64,000 nucleotides of DNA from Sambucus nigra (lineage: Eukaryota > Streptophyta > Magnoliopsida > Dipsacales > Adoxaceae). Below the pieces are notes generated by a model. It was not told the origin of the DNA. It searched no databases and saw only the letters and a list, made by a program, of their open reading frames with translations. The position numbers and the translations under genes were made by a program. The stretch lies in assembly GCA_949130495.1 (NCBI GenBank), contig OX422214.1:255568187-255632186 (forward strand), written 5' to 3'. This document shows positions 24,919 to 38,249 of the stretch, one piece after another. Every line of letters starts with the position of its first letter. Within the stretch, counting starts at the first letter, position 1.

Positions 24919-27900
24919 ATGTCACGACCGATTAACAAAGACTGGATGACCGAAGAGAATAAAGGCAGCTTGTCGTATTTAAAGGGCATTGACGAGTTTA
25001 TTAAATTTGCGGAAGAGAACAATGATCAGGGGTTGACAACGATACCTTGTCCATGTTCAAAGTGTCACAATAAATTGCGTCTGAAATCGAAAGAAGTAGA
25101 AAGACATATGTGAAGGAATAATATGCATCAATTGTACACTGCATGGTTTTTCACGGTGAAAAGACATCCGTGAACACTATTGATCCCCCACCGGTAGAAC
25201 AATTTGAGGAGAACATAGTAGAAGAAAACATCGAGGAACAAGGTGTTGAGGTGGAAAATCTTGTTTATGTTTGTTACATAGTGCATGGAAAACCTTATAT
25301 AGATGTTGAATGCGGCCATTCGGGAGTTTCCAAAGAACATCATGTCATAAATGATAAGTTCAATAAGTATAAGAGATTATCTGTTGAGAAAATATATCCT
25401 TCATGCAAGGGTCTTGAAACAACTCTTTCTTCATTTGTAGAACTTCACAACTTAAACAAACAATTTGGTTGGTCAGGAAATACTGTCATGGCATTCTTGT
25501 CTGTCTTAAAAAGGTGGCTCCCAAAAGGTAATATACTACTAGAAAAATATCCAAAGATGAAGAGTATGATGAAAGACTTAGGGATGAAGGCCAATTACAT
25601 TCATGCATGCGTCAATAATTGTGTCTTATATTGGAAGGAGAATGAATATAAGGATAAATGTCCCCAATGTGGAGAATCAAGGTATTTAGTCACTGTGAGG
25701 AAAGGGGTAAGGATTTCCAAAGAACTTAAAAAGGTATTGAGACATTTCCCTCTGATTCCAAGGTTGGTGAGATTTTATACTATTCTGTGGATAGCCCGAG
25801 AAATGACATGGCACCATAGGGCAACCACTTCATGGGATTACCAGAGACATCCATGTGATTCGTCCCAATAGAGGAGTTTCAAAACAAAATGGCCTGAATT
25901 TTCTAAAGAAGGACGCAATGTTTGGCTCTCAATAGCAACCGATGGGTTTAATCCTCGTGGCATTCAGTCTGCCAGTTATAGCTGTTGGCCTGTTATCACG
26001 GTGACGAATAATCTTTCACCTTCATTATGGATGAAAAGTGAGTTTCAAATGTTGTCTTTGTTAATGCCTAGTCCTAAGGCAACGGGTTAAGACATCGACG
26101 TTTTTCTTCAGCCATTAATTGATGAGTTGAAGGAATTGTGGTAAGTAGGTGTTCCGGCTTATGACATGTATGAGATGCAACCTTTTACATTTAAAGCTAT
26201 GTTAATGTGGGGGATTCACGATTTCCCTGCATATGGGAATTTATCTGGGTGTGTTACACATGGTTATAAAGCTTGCCCTGTTTGTGGGGACGATACTCTA
26301 TCCATCCGACTGACACACAGTAGTAAGATAGTTTATACAAACTATCGTATTTTCCTTGACATGGATCACCCTTTTAGAAAAGGTGGGAGTTTGGGGCTTA
26401 GGTCAACAGAGTATACACCTCCTCCATGTCGGTTGAATAAGGACACACTTTTAAAGAAGTTACGTTGCATCGAGTATATACCGAGAAAGTCTTCAAAAGT
26501 TTCCAATAAGAAGTGAAAGATGGGTGATGCAAATGAGAATTGCAATGTTGAAGTTAAGGAGGCATGGTATACAAAGTCAATTTTATTTGACTTGGAATAT
26601 TGGAGTACTCATAAAATTTGACATGTTCTTGATGTGATGCAAATCGAGAAGAATGTTGCAGAGAATTTAATAAGTACAATCTTTAATGATAAAACGAAAA
26701 CTAAAGATACAATAAATGCGCGAAAGGATATGAAAGACTTGGGCTTACATAGTGGTCAATGGATGCGAGAAAATGAGCAAACCGAGAAAGGGATGAAACT
26801 GAAAGCATCATTTATATTGGATAAAGAAGAGAAACGACAATTTTGTCAAATTTTGAAAGAGTTAAGGCTACCTTCCCGCTTTTCTTCTAACCTGAGCAAT
26901 ATCGTCACCCTTAACCCACCTGGTTTGCACTCAATGAAGTCGCATGACTATCACGTTATTATTGAGTATTTATTGCCCGTCTTACTTCAGCATGCATTTT
27001 CGAAATACAAAGATTTATGAAGAGATATTCAATAGTTGAGCTTATTTCTCAAAATATAGTGCTCAAAAGTCTTAATTCGTGAGGATATGCAAAGGGCCAA
27101 GTTTATGGTTGCAGAGTGTAACAACCCGCGTAATTTTGGGCTATTTTATTTAATTTCTGGAAAATGGAGGAAAATAAAGTTTTAGATAAAATTATTTTTA
27201 TTGCTCAAATATGTTGAATATTATTTTTAAAGGCGATAATTTCAAACGGTTTCGAAAACGGATTTTAAAATGATTTTAAAATGTTTTTAACTCTTGGAGT
27301 TATTTTGACTTTCAACTCTTCATTTCTTTGCCTTATTTAAAGGAGTCTTTTGGATTCCAACTCTTCATTTCTTTGCATTATAAAAGGAAGTCGTGGGCAA
27401 GCCTTTTAACCTACTTTTGGCACAAATTTTGGCAGCAAATATATTTTATATTCCTCTTCTTTTTATATACACATTAGCCCTTGAGATTTGTGAGTTCCAA
27501 CCTTAGATTAGAGGTGTTCTTGGGGCTATTTTTGAGGATGTTCTTGGAGGAGCTTTTGTAAATCTTTTGAGTTGATCTTGATGATGTGATCGTTGGTTTC
27601 TCATCATGGTTTGAGGTATGGGGTTTTACACAATATGCTCCTTAAATCTCGTGAGTGTCATTCTCTTTGAATTCTTGTTTAATTGAACTCATATTTGAAT
27701 TGATAAATTCATTGAAATCTGGAAAAATAATTGTTGAAATTATTTTGATTCATGTGGTATCATTATATTGTTAATGAGCACATTGTCATGAGATTTTAAT
27801 ATGGCACAGATGTTGAGTACCCGCCAAAATACCTATTCCCGGCTATGACTTGATAAAGCATATGCGAATGGGGTGAGGCCTGGTGACCCATTGATGTGTT

Positions 27901-29756
27901 GTTGAGAAATTATATTGATAAATGCTTTGAGATTTGCATTTAGATTTGAATATTCGTACTCATGTTGTTACGTTTTGTTCATCTCTAACATATATTTGTT
28001 GAGCATCTTTCTTGTCGTATTGTGTACTTTCCCATATTTTCTTTTAGTGGCAGGTTAGCGCGGATTTTGGGGCACTATGGAGATTGAATTTAGCGAGGAT
28101 TGTTTGGGAAAGATTTGTATTGTTTTGATGTATAGAGCTTTGGAGATTTGTATTTTATTTTCGAGTTAGTTGTTGTAATTGTAGAGATTGAGATTAGTGG
28201 ATTTATATTATTGTGGGTTTATTTAGATACTCTATACCTTGTCACTTGTGAATTTGGATTTATTTTATCGCATTAGCGCTCCGTTCGCTCTCCCCGGGCG
28301 GGCGGGGTCTTACACAGAGGCATTGTGCATGTTGGAGAAACACTTTCTGCTGGCATTTTTTTATATTAGTATCCACCTTATTGTTCATTTAGCCGATGAA
28401 GCATTGACTCGTGGTCCTACAAGAATGCAATGGATGTATCCGTTTGAATGGTAAACTCTTTATATTAATTTTTATTTTTACACGAACACAAACACAAACA
28501 TAAACACAAACACAAGAATAAGCATATACATATAGATCATTGTTAATGAATATGTCACATATACTTTTTTCTTATTCACATGAATAGGAAGATGCAGGAT
28601 TTTAAAGATATACCTAGCAATAAGCGATACATTGAAGGTTCAATTGTCGAGTCCTATGTTGTTGCTGAATATGTTAGGTATTGCATGGAGTACATGCCTA
28701 ATTCTCTTGACGAAAACAACAAACGTACTCATGAAGCGTTTCTAGATGAAGATGGAGAGTTTTCTGACGAAGGACCATTGTTAGATGATAAGATTGTGAT
28801 GTTGGAACCTAAACAGTTTCAACAAATACGTCGATGGGTCCTATTTCGACTTGACGTAGATGGTCTTGAAGAATTCTACAGGTTTGAGCAATTTAATAAG
28901 TATTTATCAAAATTCACATTTAAATACTAATACACGAACTTATGTGAATAAATTGCAGTGAGTATAAAACATTATTAAAATCCACTTGGCGTGGTAAAGG
29001 ATATGGGAACCAATTGACCGAAGTAGATATGCAAACTTCTTTCATTCCATGGTTATATGATAAGTTGCTCTTGATTTTAATAGTATATTAAGTTATATTC
29101 TTTATTATCCAGACTCACTTTATAACTATTATTTTATTTATATTGCACAGCTAGTCACTTCCGGATAGATAAAGACAAATGCTATGTTGTGGCGGTTAGT
29201 ACAAGGGCCAAAACACAAGGTTAAAACATATAAAAAAACCCGCACCAATGGATTTGTATTCTCTCCCAAGTATCATGACGATACTATTCTGACACAAGAC
29301 AGTGGTGTTTACATGAAGGCTTGGACTCAATTTAGGGCAAGGAAAAGTGATAAAAATCTTAAAGATGCTTGGACAATTTATTACGGAGTTATCAGGAAAA
29401 TAATTAAGTTGGACTATACGCTATTTAAGGACGTAGTGTTTTATGGTGATTGGGTGAGGGTGGAGGACAAGATCAATGGCCGTAAACATTGTCCATACTC
29501 TAATTTGGTGATGGTTAATTTGGATAAGTTCAAGAGTACCAATAATGAGCTTGATGAGCCTGCAATCCTCGCTTCTGATGCCAATCAAGTCTTCTACTCA
29601 AAAGATCTAAACACTCCTAATTGGCGGGTTGTTATACATTCCCTGAAGAGATTAACTAGTCGAGTATACGAGCTAGGGATACCAATTGTGTTCCAATATA
29701 CTCTTGAAGATGAACCTCATTTGGAGAACTTGCTAAAGCAATATGACAAATTTTAG
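24919..29756 (+). pseudogene. TNP2-type CACTA transposase, broken
   Basis: The ATG at 24919 starts MSRPINKDWM, then YLKGIDEFIKFA and CPCSKCHN, the transposase-associated domain. The TNP2 domain follows (25143-26520): VFHGEK, CPQCGESRYL, HFPLIPRL, ATDGFNPRG, FQMLSLLMPSPKA, DFPAYGNLSGC and ACPVCGDDT. The DUF4218-like part (26880-28450) has LPSRFSSN, GLHSMKSHDYH and MQWMYPFEW, and continues past an intron (28451-28587) with YVVAEYVRYCMEYMPNS. The last part (29184-29756, DUF4216-like) has DSGVYMKA, YYGVIRKIIKLDY and ILASDANQVFY. Breaks: a stop at 25111 with a frameshift before 25143, a stop at about 25869, stops near 26088 and 26142, several after 27018, and the solo LTR at 27117. Its role was to cut and join CACTA ends; this copy is dead. 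Confidence 0.88.
27112..28319 (+). mobile_element. Solo LTR with CAGAG target duplication
   Basis: A 1198-bp block (27117-28314) begins TGTAACAACCCGCG and ends GGGTCTTACA. It is flanked by CAGAG at 27112-27116 and 28315-28319. Removing the block and one CAGAG rejoins the transposase reading exactly (VAE then ALCMLEKHF). No internal region or second LTR is present, so it formed by LTR-LTR recombination or one-ended loss. It has a TATA-like ATTATAAAAGG near 27378 and an internal duplication of CAACTCTTCATTTCTTTGC (27319 and 27359). Confidence 0.9.
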
Positions 29757-30129
29757 CTATTATTTTTTCACTAGTTGTTAATGTGTTTTTGTTGGTGAAT
29801 TGGTGTTAATGTGTTTTTGTTGGTGAATTTGGTGGTGAGTTGGTGTTAATGTGTTCTTGTTGGTGAATTTTTACATTTTTAATTCAATCGAGTGGATTTT
29901 TCGCATAAGTTGTTGAGATGTTTTTTATTAGTTTAGACTGATCCTTTAAATTAAACTGTTCTTGCCATAATTGTTGTCTTTATATTATGACTAGTAATAT
30001 GTTAATAAGAAGAAATGATGCATTAGTTGTTATATGCTTTTAATTCAATGGGTAATATTGTTTATCTTTTATTTTACTATAATATTACCATCGAACTAAT
30101 GTTTTGTTTTGAAATTTAGGAAAGTTAAA
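29757..30129. other. Spacer between the two CACTA genes
   Basis: AT-rich; holds three near-copies of a GTTGGTGAATTGGTGTTAATGT block (about 29790-29870), which may belong to the 3' UTR of the transposase gene. No coding seen. Confidence 0.6.
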
Positions 30130-30386
30130 ATGTCATCAGGTACAGGTTCAGCACAACCTTTCTCCTCAATGGCCCAAAACCCAAAGGAGAAAATCAAAGT
30201 CATTGTTGAAGATGATGGGTCTATAGTCGCTGATAATGCCAAGTTGTGGAGTTATCGTACCGGGGATTTTGTGAGAACTAATTGTTTTATTCACTTCTCG
30301 GACTGGAGACAAGTGCCAAAGAAATGTAAAGATGATGTTTGGAATGCTTTGATGGTAAATATGATCTTATACTTCATTTCTTCATT

Positions 30387-30391
30387 TTTTA
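30387..30391 (+). repeat. Left target-site duplication TTTTA of the array
   Basis: TTTTA directly abuts the first LTR; the same five bases follow the third LTR at 49109-49113. Confidence 0.9.
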
Positions 30392-33391
30392 TGTAATACC
30401 CCGTACTTTTGGCTATATTTATTTTTGGGATTAATTAATTAAATGCGTATTAATTGGAAATTAATCCGGGTTATAAATACTAATGAGATGCGTATTGGTA
30501 TTTGATTATGTGCATATATGATTATATATGAACTTGATATTATAAAATTTGTCGTGAGATTTATATACGGCATTTTAGAAATTTTGTTGAGACGCGTGGG
30601 ACCGCCGCGTCACGGTATAATATTTTGATATTAAAAGTAAATTTAAAATCGATAATCCGTATGGTCGTTTTGAGCGCGCCAACGCGTCCGGAAGGGTCGA
30701 GATAGTCAGAAAACACTAGCCGGGGGTATAGTTTGGATCCCGGGGTAATTTTAGACCGTACCGGTAACTTAAAGGGTATTTTAGTAATTTGGTATTTTTG
30801 GGTAATTAAAAGTGACGAAAATTGAGAGTTGTAATCTGATAAGGATTGACCCCAACCAACCCTTATTAACCCAACAAGCTACGGAGGTTTATTGAAATTA
30901 GGTTTCATAAGTTTCCCCAAAGCAAACCCTAGCCACCATAGCCTTTTTGGAGAAGAAAGCTTGGAGAAGGAGAGAGAGAGAGAGATTCTGCAGAAATTCT
31001 ACACCGAATCCACACCAAATTCAGAAATCAAACCAAGGCAAGTGACTTTATTTCCATTTAATTACTGAGAATGTCTTTTCCATGTTAGAAATTGAAGAAT
31101 CTTAATTGTTCTTGAAAGATTAAAAGAAAACCCATGAAATTTGAAGTTATTATTGAATGTTGGGATAGGTTTGCATGTAGAAACATTGTTGGAAGATTAA
31201 ATTTCGGAGATTTCATATCTAGGAGATGCATTAACGAATTAAGATCTGGGAATTTATGATGAGAAAAAGTTAGGGTTTATGTTCTTGAAGAGAATTGGGA
31301 ATTAGTGTAGAAATTGTGATTTAATGATGTTTAGATGATATCAAACCCTTTAATGATGTTAGTATAACCCCTTAACATGTTTGAGGATGTTTAGAGAACT
31401 CAATATATTGTGGGAACGAATTTTAGAAGAGGTTTGAGGAGTAAAAATGGTGAAAAACGATTTTTGGGAAATTCTGGGCCGAAACTGGCATCTCGTTAGA
31501 AGCAGCCCCCAGGTCGTTCGAACGAGCTCGTTCGAACGAGCTTCTAACGAGTTGACCAGTCGTTATTAATGAGTAGGATTTTCGTTCGATATCTTGTTCG
31601 AACGAGATATCGTTAGAAGGGTCAGTTCGTTCGAACGAACTGGGATCTCGTTCGAAAAGCCTCGTTCGAACGAGACTTCTAACGACCTGACAGTCCAAAC
31701 TCGTTCGAAGCCTCGTTCGAACGAGACTTCTAACGAGTTGGCAGTTTGACCCTTTTTGGACTGTTTTGACTTTTGGAGTTCCGGGAGATGGTTCAAGGGT
31801 AGAGTTAGCATCCCTTTGATGATATAGGGATTGATTTGGGACTTTTGGGTTATTGAGATGAGTAAATCATATACGAGAGTTATATTCAATGAATCATTTG
31901 GGTTGAGACGTGAGTGACTACTACGACGTGAGGATGAATTATAGCGCGTATAATTATGAACCGGAATAAAATAAGTTGTGATAATTATCATTAGTACGAG
32001 AGTGCAACATGTACTACGAATATAATACGGTATTACTAAGATGTGTGTTTACTTAGTATTGATATATGGATTGTATGTATGACATACCTACCATACTTGC
32101 TATCACGGGAGGTTTCGTTAGCTTAGGACCCTCTATTCCTTGTGTGCCTACGGGGGGGATATAGACTGGTACCCTGATGAACATAGGTCATAGAAAGACT
32201 TATTGTGATATTAATAAGTCCGCTGACCATGGGAGCGTAGGTATGTGCGTGACCCATGTGATGGTGACTATGTTCGCCTCCACTATTTGTGATTTGTGTT
32301 ATCTGAACTATTCCTGAGAGATTCGGAATATGTGATCCTTATGTACGTGATGTACCGGGATGGATAGCAGAGTATGTGTGCACTACAGCTTAGATTGCGG
32401 GGTGCTTGTATCGTATATTTATGATGTGAATAATATACATTAAATTAATGGAAATCCTCATGTTAATGTTGTAAAAAATATTACGGTATTGTTTCGAGTT
32501 ATATAATGAGTTAACTGATAGTTATATCATTGGCATATTTAGTAACTGTGTTCACAGTAAACCTCTACTTGATTACGAGAGTTGTTATGTTATATGGAAC
32601 CGATTACATGGGTAGAACCCGTGGTAGTCTAGCTAGTTATGTTGTCAGTTAGCTAGTAGTATGGGTAGTTATAGATGGGTACTTGCGTTAGGAGTGCACA
32701 GTTAGACGAGAGGTGAGAATATTATGTGAGTGCACGTCCTAACATGTACTTTGCATTTAATGTTTTAAATGTTTTTAAAGCACTTGCAGGTTTTTAAAAT
32801 GATTTCCACTTTCGGGCTCTGACCCATTTGCTTTCAAATATATTTTCTTGTAAAACCTTTTTAGGTGCCCAGCCACAAGGACACCAAGCATAGGTACTCA
32901 TTCAGGTGACGTGCTGTAGCTGGTTGTGGAAGCTACAGGGATTTGCTCATAGACGCTTCTATCTTTTGGATTCCAGAGTCACTATCTATCAGTTGTAGGG
33001 CATGTTGCCCATTCCTATTTAGAGCATTTTTTTACATTTCAGTTTTCAGACTCTAGCATGTATTGCTCAGTATTCAGTTTTAGTTATTTATTTCAGTTTA
33101 CATATCAGTCGTGGGATTTGTATTGAGGAGTTTTTCCTCCAGGTTTTATTTACATATTGTGATGGTTATTCTTGTTACTTCAGTATGGTGAATGGTGTTA
33201 TTTAGTTATTCATTACTCTTGTTGCATGTTAATCAGATTTAATAAAATTTGGCACTTACTTTTTAAATACTAGGTGGTTAGTAATAATAAAACGTTTTCG
33301 ACAGTGATGCTATTAACTGAGCCAACTTGGCATTTTGAATTAATTTTATAAAGGAGTAGCTACCCGGTGTTTAATTAGTCGGGGTGTCACA
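30392..33391 (+). repeat. LTR 1 (left outer)
   Basis: TGTAATACC...GTGTCACA, 3000 bp. It differs from LTR 2 and LTR 3 at about six positions that I can see, near offsets 830-1250 and 1725. It includes a leader-like segment with AAACCCTAGCCACCA (about 30923) and GA repeats (30970), and a CGTTCGAACGAG array (31512-31735). Confidence 0.95.
31512..31735. repeat. CTCGTTCGAACGAG palindrome array in LTR 1
   Basis: The palindrome (T/C)TCGTTCGAACGA(G/A) and half sites recur about seven times, mixed with the related CTTCTAACGAG / CTCGTTAGAAG pair, so the block can fold extensively. Equivalent blocks lie at about 39370-39593 and 47229-47452. In LTR 1 three motif copies have lost symmetry by single substitutions. 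Confidence 0.9.
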
Positions 33392-33393
33392 GG

Positions 33394-33405
33394 TGGTATC
33401 AGAGC
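33394..33405 (+). promoter_or_regulatory. Primer binding site, unit 1
   Basis: TGGTATCAGAGC starts three bases from the LTR end; complementary to the 3' end of plant initiator tRNA-Met. Confidence 0.92.
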
Positions 33406-33573
33406 ATCAGGTTCTAGTGTCCTTTAGGATCTGTACGGCTATTATGTTTCCGCTACGTTTCTTTGATATAGAGCCCTATATTTTAGGACTGCTGTATTCT
33501 TTTGTGTATGCTTCGTTCTTCAGCTATATTAAGTTTATAAACCGTGAACTTATAAACTTTGTTCTTATTTCAG

Positions 33574-36500
33574 ATGCCTCCACGACGTGCACGACGAGTT
33601 CCCAGGAATGCTACGCCCGAACCACAGCCCGCTCCAGTTCAGGGCATGTTGAACGCCACTGAGGTTGCTGCTATAGTAGCCCAAGCGGTAAATGCCGCGA
33701 TTGCCGTGATTCAGCAGGCACCACCTCAGGCGCCGGTTGCCGCGCCAGTACAGGTTAATGCATTCCCGTCTGCTTGGGAGCGTGTACGTGACGCTTTTCA
33801 GAAAGCGCATCCACCAGAGTTTGCTGGAAGCTCAGATGTGGTTATCTCGAGCCAATGGAGGAAGGACATGCAGAGGCATTTGAGGATGCATGAGTGCACT
33901 GATGTTCAGAAACAGGTGCTAGATACTTTCAAGCTAGTTGGATCTGCGCTACAGTGGTGGGAGTCTATTACCACCGCGGAGGAGAGGGATACCCTCACGA
34001 TTCAGGAGTTCTGGGTGCGGTTCGACCGCAAGTATTTTCCGTCCGCAGTTCATACAGAGATGAGGAGGAAGCTGATGAGTTTGAAGCAGGAGGGCAAGAC
34101 AGTGTCCGAGTATGAGGCCGAGTTCACTAACTTGTTGAATATCGTTCCAGACGAGATTCCAACAGAGAAGAAGAAGATAGAGAAGTTCACCGACGGGTTG
34201 AATTGGAGAATCCGGCAGCATCTGCTTGGGAACCTATCGTTGGCCACGTATTCTGATGTGGTTAACGCTGCATTACTACACTGCCAGGACCACCGTTTTC
34301 ATATGGCCGAGGGCAAGCGGTCAGGGGAGTCTAGCCATCAGGGCAGGACTGGAGGACATGGTGCCAGCGGGGCACAAACCGGTCAGGGGCAGAGACAGAC
34401 TGAGCAGGGTACCCAGCAGGGGGACAATAAGAGGTTCCGATCAGGGAACTACAGGCAGGGACAGGGAGGTTTCCGCCAGGGCCATCAGGGTCCAAACGGC
34501 CAGCAGGGCCAGCAGGGGCAGAATGGGCAGCAGTTCCATCAGGGCCAGCAGGGCCAAGGGAGGAATGGTAACGGCCACCAGGGCCGGGGACAGCAGGGGC
34601 AGAGGGGAGGAAACTTCCCAGGGAAGTGCTTTACTTGTGGCAAGACCGGCCATAAGAAGCAGGATTGTCCTGATAGGGGCAGGGCCCCACAGCAGCAGCA
34701 GCAGGGTGCTCGCCAGGAGCCACAGAGACCTATGTTTCCCTCCGCTCTTCCCGCACCGCCACAGATGGCAGCATTACCACCCATTCCAGCAGTCCCAGCT
34801 CAACAGGGGCAACTACAGTATGGACGTGTCTACAACGTTCACCAGGCTGCAGTTCCACAGGCACCGCCCGCAATCGAGGGTACGTTTCCTATCCATGGCA
34901 CTATGGGTCGGGTGTTATTTGATACGGGTGCTACACATTGTTTTATAGCTACACACTTCGCGAAAGCTTTAGGATTGTTAGCTACGGCAGAGAGCACAGT
35001 GACGTGTGTCGACTCACCATTAGGGAGTGGGTCACTTATTTTCTTTATATACCGGGGAGTCGGGGTAGAGGTTGGTGGTTTGGTATTGCCTGCGGACATG
35101 TTAGTGTTAGACATGCATGTTCACGATGTGATCATCGGGATGGATTGGCTCGTAGCATATAGGGCCATGATTGATTGCTTCAGCAGGAGCATTGTTTTTG
35201 CCATTCCGGGGCAGGAGATGTTTATAGTGGCGATGCCTCGCCCGGAGGGAGGATCGACCGCTCATCTGTATTACATAGAGGAGGATACCTCTAAGGAGGT
35301 TGTGATTCCTTTAGATTCGATCCCGGTTGTCAGGGAGTATTCGGATGTGTTTCAGGAGATACCAGGCTTACCACCCAGTCGAGAGATAGACTTCGTTATT
35401 GATCTGCTACCGGGTACGAGACCTATAGCACGTGCACCGTACCGTATGGCTCCAGCTGAGATGCGAGAGTTACGGGATCAGATAGAGCAGCTGTTAGGGC
35501 AGGGCTTTATTCGCAGGAGTACCTCACCTTGGGGCGCTCCAGTTTTGTTTGTGAAGAAGAGGGATGGTTCACTGAGATTGTGCGTGGACTACCGAGAGTT
35601 GAATAAGGTCACGATACGGAATAAGTATCCGTTGCCTCGAATCGATGACTTATTCGACCAGTTGAGAGGAGCTTCTTTCTTCTCGAAGATTGACTTGAGG
35701 TCGGGATACCATCAGTTGCGTATCAGGGAGGAGGATGTCTCGAAGACTGCGTTCTTGTCGAGATATGGTTCTTATGAGTTTCGGGTTATGCCTTTCGGCT
35801 TGACCAACGCTCCAGCAGTGTTTATGGACTTGATGAATAGGGTGTTCAGAGATTTCCTAGATCAATTTGTCATTGTCTTCATTGATGACATTCTGGTTTA
35901 CTCTCAGACAGAGGAGGAGCACGCCGAGCATTTGAGGATGGTTTTGCAGACACTTCGTCAGAACGAGCTGTATGCAAAATATGAGAAGTGAGGGTTTTGG
36001 CTGAAGGAAGTCCAGTTCTTGGGTCACATTATTTCCGACCAGGGAATATCTGTCGATCCGGGGAAGGTGTCAGCGGTGAGGGAGTGGGGACAGCCCACGA
36101 CACCAACGGAGATTCATAGTTTCTTGGGTTTAGCAGGATACTACAGGAGGTTTATTCGGGGTTTCTCAGAGATAGCAGGTCCTTTGACACATCTTACTCG
36201 TAAGGGTGTGCCATATATCTGGAGTGATGCCTGTCAGTTGGCATTCGATGAGTTGAAGGACAAATTGACCTCAGCACCTGTGTTAGCATTGCCGAGACCG
36301 GGAGTTGAGTATTTGGTTTACACCGATGCGTCTTTGCAAGGGCTTGGAGGTGTTTTGCAGCAGGAGAGACAGGCCATAGCTTATGCTTCCCGTAAGCTTA
36401 AGCCTCATGAGAAGAATTACCCCACGCATGATTTGGAATTGGCAGCAGTAGTATTTGCCTTACGGATTTGGAGGCACTATCTTTTGGGGGAGAAGTTTCA

Positions 36501-38207
36501 GCTGTTCACGGACCACAAGTCACTACAGTATCTGTTCACGCAGAAGGAATTAAATATGCGGCAGCGTAGGTGGCTTGAATTTGTGAAAGACTACCAGTTC
36601 GACATTCAGTTCACCCGGGTAAGGCTAACGTGGTAGCAGACGCGTTGAGCCGCAGGCCAGCAGATGAGGTGGCAGAGGTGTGGAAAGCGAAGTGGAAGGA
36701 ATTGGGACACCAGGATGCAGTGGCCCGATCTTTCATGGCTGTGATGACCGTTACACCGCAGATTGTCACGAAGGTTGTACGGGCACAGGCAAATGATTCG
36801 TTCTGTCAGGAGCAGATAGTTCGATTACTCGCTGAGGGAGCTGAATCCTATACCGTTAGCTCAGACGGGGGATTACGCTTCAATGGGAGATTGGTAGTTC
36901 CGGAAGGAGAGGAACTGCGACACGATGTGATGGCAGAGTCGCACGGCTCACGGTTCGCGGTACATCCCGGAGGGGACAAAATGTACCAAGATATGAGACG
37001 GCAGTATTGGTGGAGCGGTATGAAGAGAGATATCGCAGAGTTTGTCTCGAAATGCGCCACTTGTCAGCTTGTAAAAGTGGATCATCAGAGACCAACATGA
37101 TTGCTACAGCCATTGGAGGTTCCGGTGTGGATGTGGGAGAGCATATCCATGGACTTTATCACGGGGTTGCCTACGTCGCAGAGGGGTCACGACTCCGTTT
37201 GGGTAATTGTGGACAGATTGTCCAAGGTCGCTCACTTTTTACCCGTTAGGACTGATTACACTGCGGGTCAGTATGCCCAACTCTTCATTTCAGAGATTGT
37301 GAGACTTCACGGTGTGCCCCTAAATATCGTGTCTGACAGAGACAAGATATTTGTTTCGAGGTTTTGGGAGAGTTTCCAGGAGGCCATGGGCACGGAATTG
37401 CGGTTGAGTACGGCTTATCATCCGCAGACTGATGGGCAGACCGAGCGCACCAATCAGATGTTGGAAGACATGCTACGCATGTGTATTATTGACTTCGGGG
37501 GTGGATGGGAGCAGTACCTTCCACTGGTGGAGTTTGCTTACAACAACTCCTATCAGTTCACGATTGGCATGGCTCCGTTTGAAGCATTGTACGGTAGGCC
37601 TTGTCGTTCCCCAGCATGTTGGTTGGAAGTGGGGGACAACAAACTACTTGGGCCGGAAGTAATTCAGGATACTTCGGCAAGGATTGAGTTGATTCGGAGT
37701 CGCATTCGGGTAGCTCAAGACAGGCAGAAGAGTTATGCTGATGCAAAGAGATTTTTCAGGGAGTTCCAAGTGGGGGACCAGGTTTTGCTCAGGGTTTCTC
37801 CGATGAAGGGGATTATGCGATTCGGGAAGAAGGGGAAGTTGGCACCGAGGTATGTGGGGCCGTTTCCTATTATTGAGCGGATCGGACCGGTTGCGTATAG
37901 ACTCGGGTTACCGGAGCATTTACATCGGATTCACGACGTGTTCCATATTTCCTCGCTGAGGAAATACCTTAGGGATGATTTGGCTCATTCTCACATTGCT
38001 GTGGAGGACATCGATCTCCAGCCGGATAACTCTTATGAGGAAGGGCCGATTGCTATTATGGACCGAAGCGAGAGAAAACTACGGTCAAAGATAGTCCCGT
38101 TAGTACGTGTTCAGTGGCGACATCACAATGTCGAGGAGTCCACATGGGAGCGCGAGGATGAGATGCGCGAACGTTATCCAGAGCTGTTTTTAGCAGGTAC
38201 TTTCTAG
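33574..38207 (+). pseudogene. Chromovirus gag-pol, unit 1 (three lesions)
   Basis: The start [11 protein letters not shown] (33574) directly follows TTCTTATTTCAG. Domains: retrotransposon gag (about residues 75-215), a Gln/Gly-rich linker, zinc knuckle [14 protein letters not shown] (from residue 352), aspartic protease [12 protein letters not shown] (DTG near 450), reverse transcriptase with FIDDIL near 769, RNase H with YTDAS near 916, then integrase zinc finger, DDE core and a C-terminal chromodomain-like part. Lesions: TGA at 35989-35991 where unit 2 has a cysteine codon, within the RT/RNase H connection; a one-base loss near 36609 at the end of RNase H; and TGA at 37098-37100 between the integrase zinc finger and core, shared with unit 2. 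Other differences from unit 2 are about a dozen scattered substitutions. It cannot make complete Pol. Confidence 0.93.
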
Positions 38208-38237
38208 TTTCGAATTTCGGGACGAAATTCAGTTATT

Positions 38238-38247
38238 AGGGGGGGAG
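38238..38247 (+). promoter_or_regulatory. Polypurine tract, unit 1
   Basis: AGGGGGGGAG immediately before LTR 2 (TG at 38250). Confidence 0.88.
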
Positions 38248-38249
38248 TA

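Noticed and set aside
31512..31735. CRISPR-like short repeats
   Set aside because: Plant context, palindromic units with irregular spacing and repeated spacers; no cas genes.
31423..31991. - strand ORFs over the LTR palindrome arrays (also near 39281 and 47140)
   Set aside because: Translations such as SFERGFER simply repeat the palindrome; identical in the three LTRs because the LTRs are identical.
34226..34948. 240-codon + strand ORF inside gag of unit 1 (also 42084-42806)
   Set aside because: Overlaps the Gag frame in another phase over GC-rich Gln/Gly codons; an out-of-frame shadow.
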